A DNA stretch of 64,000 nt, taken from assembly GCF_003569915.1 (NCBI RefSeq), contig NZ_KZ984440.1, positions 186,001 through 250,000 on the forward strand. Direction: 5' to 3'. A program made the position numbers and the translations under genes. The first letter of the stretch is position 1. Each line of letters begins with the position of its first letter. Source of the stretch: Comamonas testosteroni. Lineage in GTDB: Bacteria > Pseudomonadota > Gammaproteobacteria > Burkholderiales > Burkholderiaceae_C. Positions 62,741 to 64,000 of this stretch are shown here, in pieces. The notes below the pieces were generated by a model that had not been told where the DNA came from, ran no database searches, and saw only the letters and a list, made by a program, of their open reading frames with translations.

Positions 62741-63127
62741 ATGAACCTGATCCAGACCCTCGAGCAAGAAGAAATCGCTCGCCTGAACAAGACCATCCCC
62801 GAATTCGCCCCTGGTGACACCGTCATCGTGAGCGTGAACGTGGTTGAAGGTAACCGTAAGCGCGTGCAGGCTTACGAAGGCGTGGTGATTGCCAAGCGTA
62901 ATCGCGGCCTGAACAGCGGCTTCACAGTGCGCAAGATCTCCAGCGGTGAAGGCGTGGAACGTACGTTCCAAACCTACTCCCCTCTGATCGCCAAGATCGA
63001 AGTCAAGCGTCGCGGTGATGTGCGTCGCGCCAAGCTGTACTACCTGCGTGAACGTAGCGGCAAGTCTGCTCGTATCAAGGAAAAGCTGCCCCAGCGTGTT
63101 AACAAGACTGCAGCTGCAGCCGAGTAA
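62741..63127 (+). CDS. rplS: Ribosomal protein L19
   Basis: Large-subunit protein of 128 aa at the 30S-50S interface. [40 protein letters not shown] and [20 protein letters not shown] are standard. Codon use is again of the highly expressed type. Last gene of the rpsP operon, followed by a strong terminator. Confidence 0.98.
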   Translation: MNLIQTLEQEEIARLNKTIPEFAPGDTVIVSVNVVEGNRKRVQAYEGVVIAKRNRGLNSGFTVRKISSGEGVERTFQTYSPLIAKIEVKRRGDVRRAKLYYLRERSGKSARIKEKLPQRVNKTAAAAE

Positions 63128-63151
63128 ACCACGCGTCGGAAGTGATTCCGT

Positions 63152-63187
63152 AAAAGCCGCTACAGTTCGCTGTGGCGGCTTTTTTTA
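63152..63187 (+). terminator. Rho-independent terminator of rplS
   Basis: AAGCCGC-TACAG-TTCG-CTGTG-GCGGCTT followed by T6: a 12-base stem with one mismatch and a TTCG tetraloop. Confidence 0.93.
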
Positions 63188-63240
63188 TGCCGATTCTGGT
63201 TTTCGTGGTTCCTGTTTTTGCTTTTGCTTCAGCCGAATTC

Positions 63241-63939
63241 ATGTCCGCATCTGACCATTCTTCATCTCGTCCCCAAGGTATTGCAGACCCTCGGCAGGCT
63301 CAGCTGATTGGCGTTGACAGTCAGCTGCCCGCCGTGCCGCTGACGCTGCAGACACCACAGGCGCTGCGCACACGTTTTGCCGAGCCGCTGCCCTGGCAGC
63401 CCGAGACCATGCTGGAAAAGCGCTTTGTCAGCCGCGAGCCGTTGGATGCCGCCGTGCTGGTGCCCATCGTGCTGCGCGAGCAGCCCACGGTGCTGCTGAC
63501 GGTGCGCTCGGCCAAGCTCAACTCGCACTCCGGGCAGGTGGCTTTTCCCGGTGGCAAGCGCGACCCGCAGGATGTCTCGGCCGAGGCCACGGCGCTGCGC
63601 GAAGCGCATGAGGAAGTGGGGCTGGCCCCGAAGAATGTGGAAGTGCTGGGCCGTCTGCCCATCTATATGACGGGTACGGCCTTCAACATCACGCCCGTGG
63701 TGGCGTTGGTACACCCGCAGCCTGCCTACTTTCCCAACCCCGGCGAGGTGGCTGATCTGTTCGAGGTGCCGCTGTCCTTTTTGCTCAACCCCGCACACCA
63801 TGAGCGCCATGCCATGCACTGGCAGGGTGTGGACCGTGAATGGTTTGCCATGCCCTATCAGGATGGAGAGCAGCAGCGCTATATCTGGGGTGCGACGGCG
63901 GGCATGCTGCGTAATCTTTACCGTTTTTTATCGGCCTGA
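63241..63939 (+). CDS. CoA pyrophosphatase (Nudix family)
   Basis: Nudix hydrolase of 232 aa that cleaves CoA or its oxidised forms to 3',5'-ADP and phosphopantetheine. The CoA-specific motif is clear: LLTVRSAKLNSHSGQVAFPG (about residues 84-103), then GKRDPQD and ALREAHEEVGL (Nudix box). I chose the ATG at 63241; the frame is open upstream to 63172, but that part overlaps the rplS terminator. It is the usual neighbour of rplS in this group. Confidence 0.9.
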   Translation: MSASDHSSSRPQGIADPRQAQLIGVDSQLPAVPLTLQTPQALRTRFAEPLPWQPETMLEKRFVSREPLDAAVLVPIVLREQPTVLLTVRSAKLNSHSGQVAFPGGKRDPQDVSAEATALREAHEEVGLAPKNVEVLGRLPIYMTGTAFNITPVVALVHPQPAYFPNPGEVADLFEVPLSFLLNPAHHERHAMHWQGVDREWFAMPYQDGEQQRYIWGATAGMLRNLYRFLSA

Positions 63940-63986
63940 GTCCGCGCTTGTAACAAGCTGACAAACAGCGCCGTTATGATGAGCCA

Positions 63987-64000
63987 ATGAGCTTTTTTGC
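63987..64000 (+). CDS. Start of a further gene (possibly CobD/CbiB-like)
   Basis: ATG at 63987 followed by codons for Ser-Phe-Phe, then the window ends. CobD/CbiB-like proteins of related bacteria begin in a similar way and lie beside the Nudix gene, as I recall. Four codons cannot prove it. Confidence 0.3.

Overview
The window is a continuous stretch of a GC-rich betaproteobacterial chromosome, most likely Comamonas or a close relative in the Comamonadaceae. The evidence is gene order and family: ribF-ileS-lspA, rpsP-rimM-trmD-rplS, ftsK-lolA-rarA, a tctB-tctA pair, DUF3422 and DUF2917 proteins, an RpfE-type protein beside recJ, and two dispersed intergenic repeats of kinds I associate with this family. 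I saw no tRNA or rRNA gene, phage, transposase, integron or CRISPR array. The window is mostly core and metabolic genome.

Layout: 0.1-9.1 kb holds a membrane chemoreceptor, a DUF4274-like protein, recJ, an RpfE-type protein, lolC-lolD and a soluble PAS-PAS chemoreceptor. 9.2-14 kb holds TatD, a DNA-deoxyinosine glycosylase, a spermidine-synthase-like protein, a FlxA-like coiled coil and a GspE/PilB-type ATPase. 14-20.3 kb holds tctBA, a DUF3422 membrane protein, an atypical SDR, an EamA exporter and a DUF4743-Nudix protein. 20.4-25.5 kb holds a DUF5672-GT17 fusion, a methyltransferase, a Na/Pi cotransporter and an unknown membrane protein. 25.5-30.2 kb is the ribF-ileS-lspA operon (minus strand). 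30.4-37.7 kb holds an HNH nuclease, a bestrophin, a nucleoside deaminase, a two-subunit acyl-CoA dehydrogenase, yceH, purN and small genes. 37.8-43.4 kb holds an RsmB-type rRNA methyltransferase, a fatty acid desaturase, a divergent DUF2917/MocR pair and a secreted unknown protein. 43.4-51.6 kb holds rpmB-rpmG, trxB, ftsK, lolA, brnQ and rarA. 51.9-58 kb holds livHMGF, a DUF486 protein and a DUF47-pit phosphate uptake pair. 58-64 kb holds a degenerate GGDEF-EAL protein, a TM2-like protein, the rpsP-rimM-trmD-rplS operon and a CoA pyrophosphatase. A further gene starts at the right edge.

How genes work together: LolC/LolD and LolA belong to the same lipoprotein export route, and LspA matures the lipoproteins they carry. 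RecJ, TatD, the deoxyinosine glycosylase, the HNH protein and RarA deal with DNA repair or replication. LivHMGF and BrnQ both import branched-chain amino acids. Pit-DUF47 and the Na/Pi transporter move phosphate. Neither tctBA nor livHMGF has a binding-protein gene beside it here, so those proteins must be encoded elsewhere.

The most interesting layer is not a gene. About a dozen diverged copies of a roughly 45-base AT-rich repeat (core GATAGC...AGYCTATAT...GGACT) lie mostly against gene ends. In several cases the copy contains the stop codon of the neighbouring gene. One copy is read in frame inside the C-terminal linker of the first chemoreceptor. Other leads are a possible three-way-junction RNA at 60.02-60.08 kb, a c-di-GMP-type protein that has lost key residues in both domains, a GT17 glycosyltransferase fused to DUF5672, and palindromes in front of the liv operon and between the DUF2917 and MocR genes. 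All homology statements are by eye; no database was searched.
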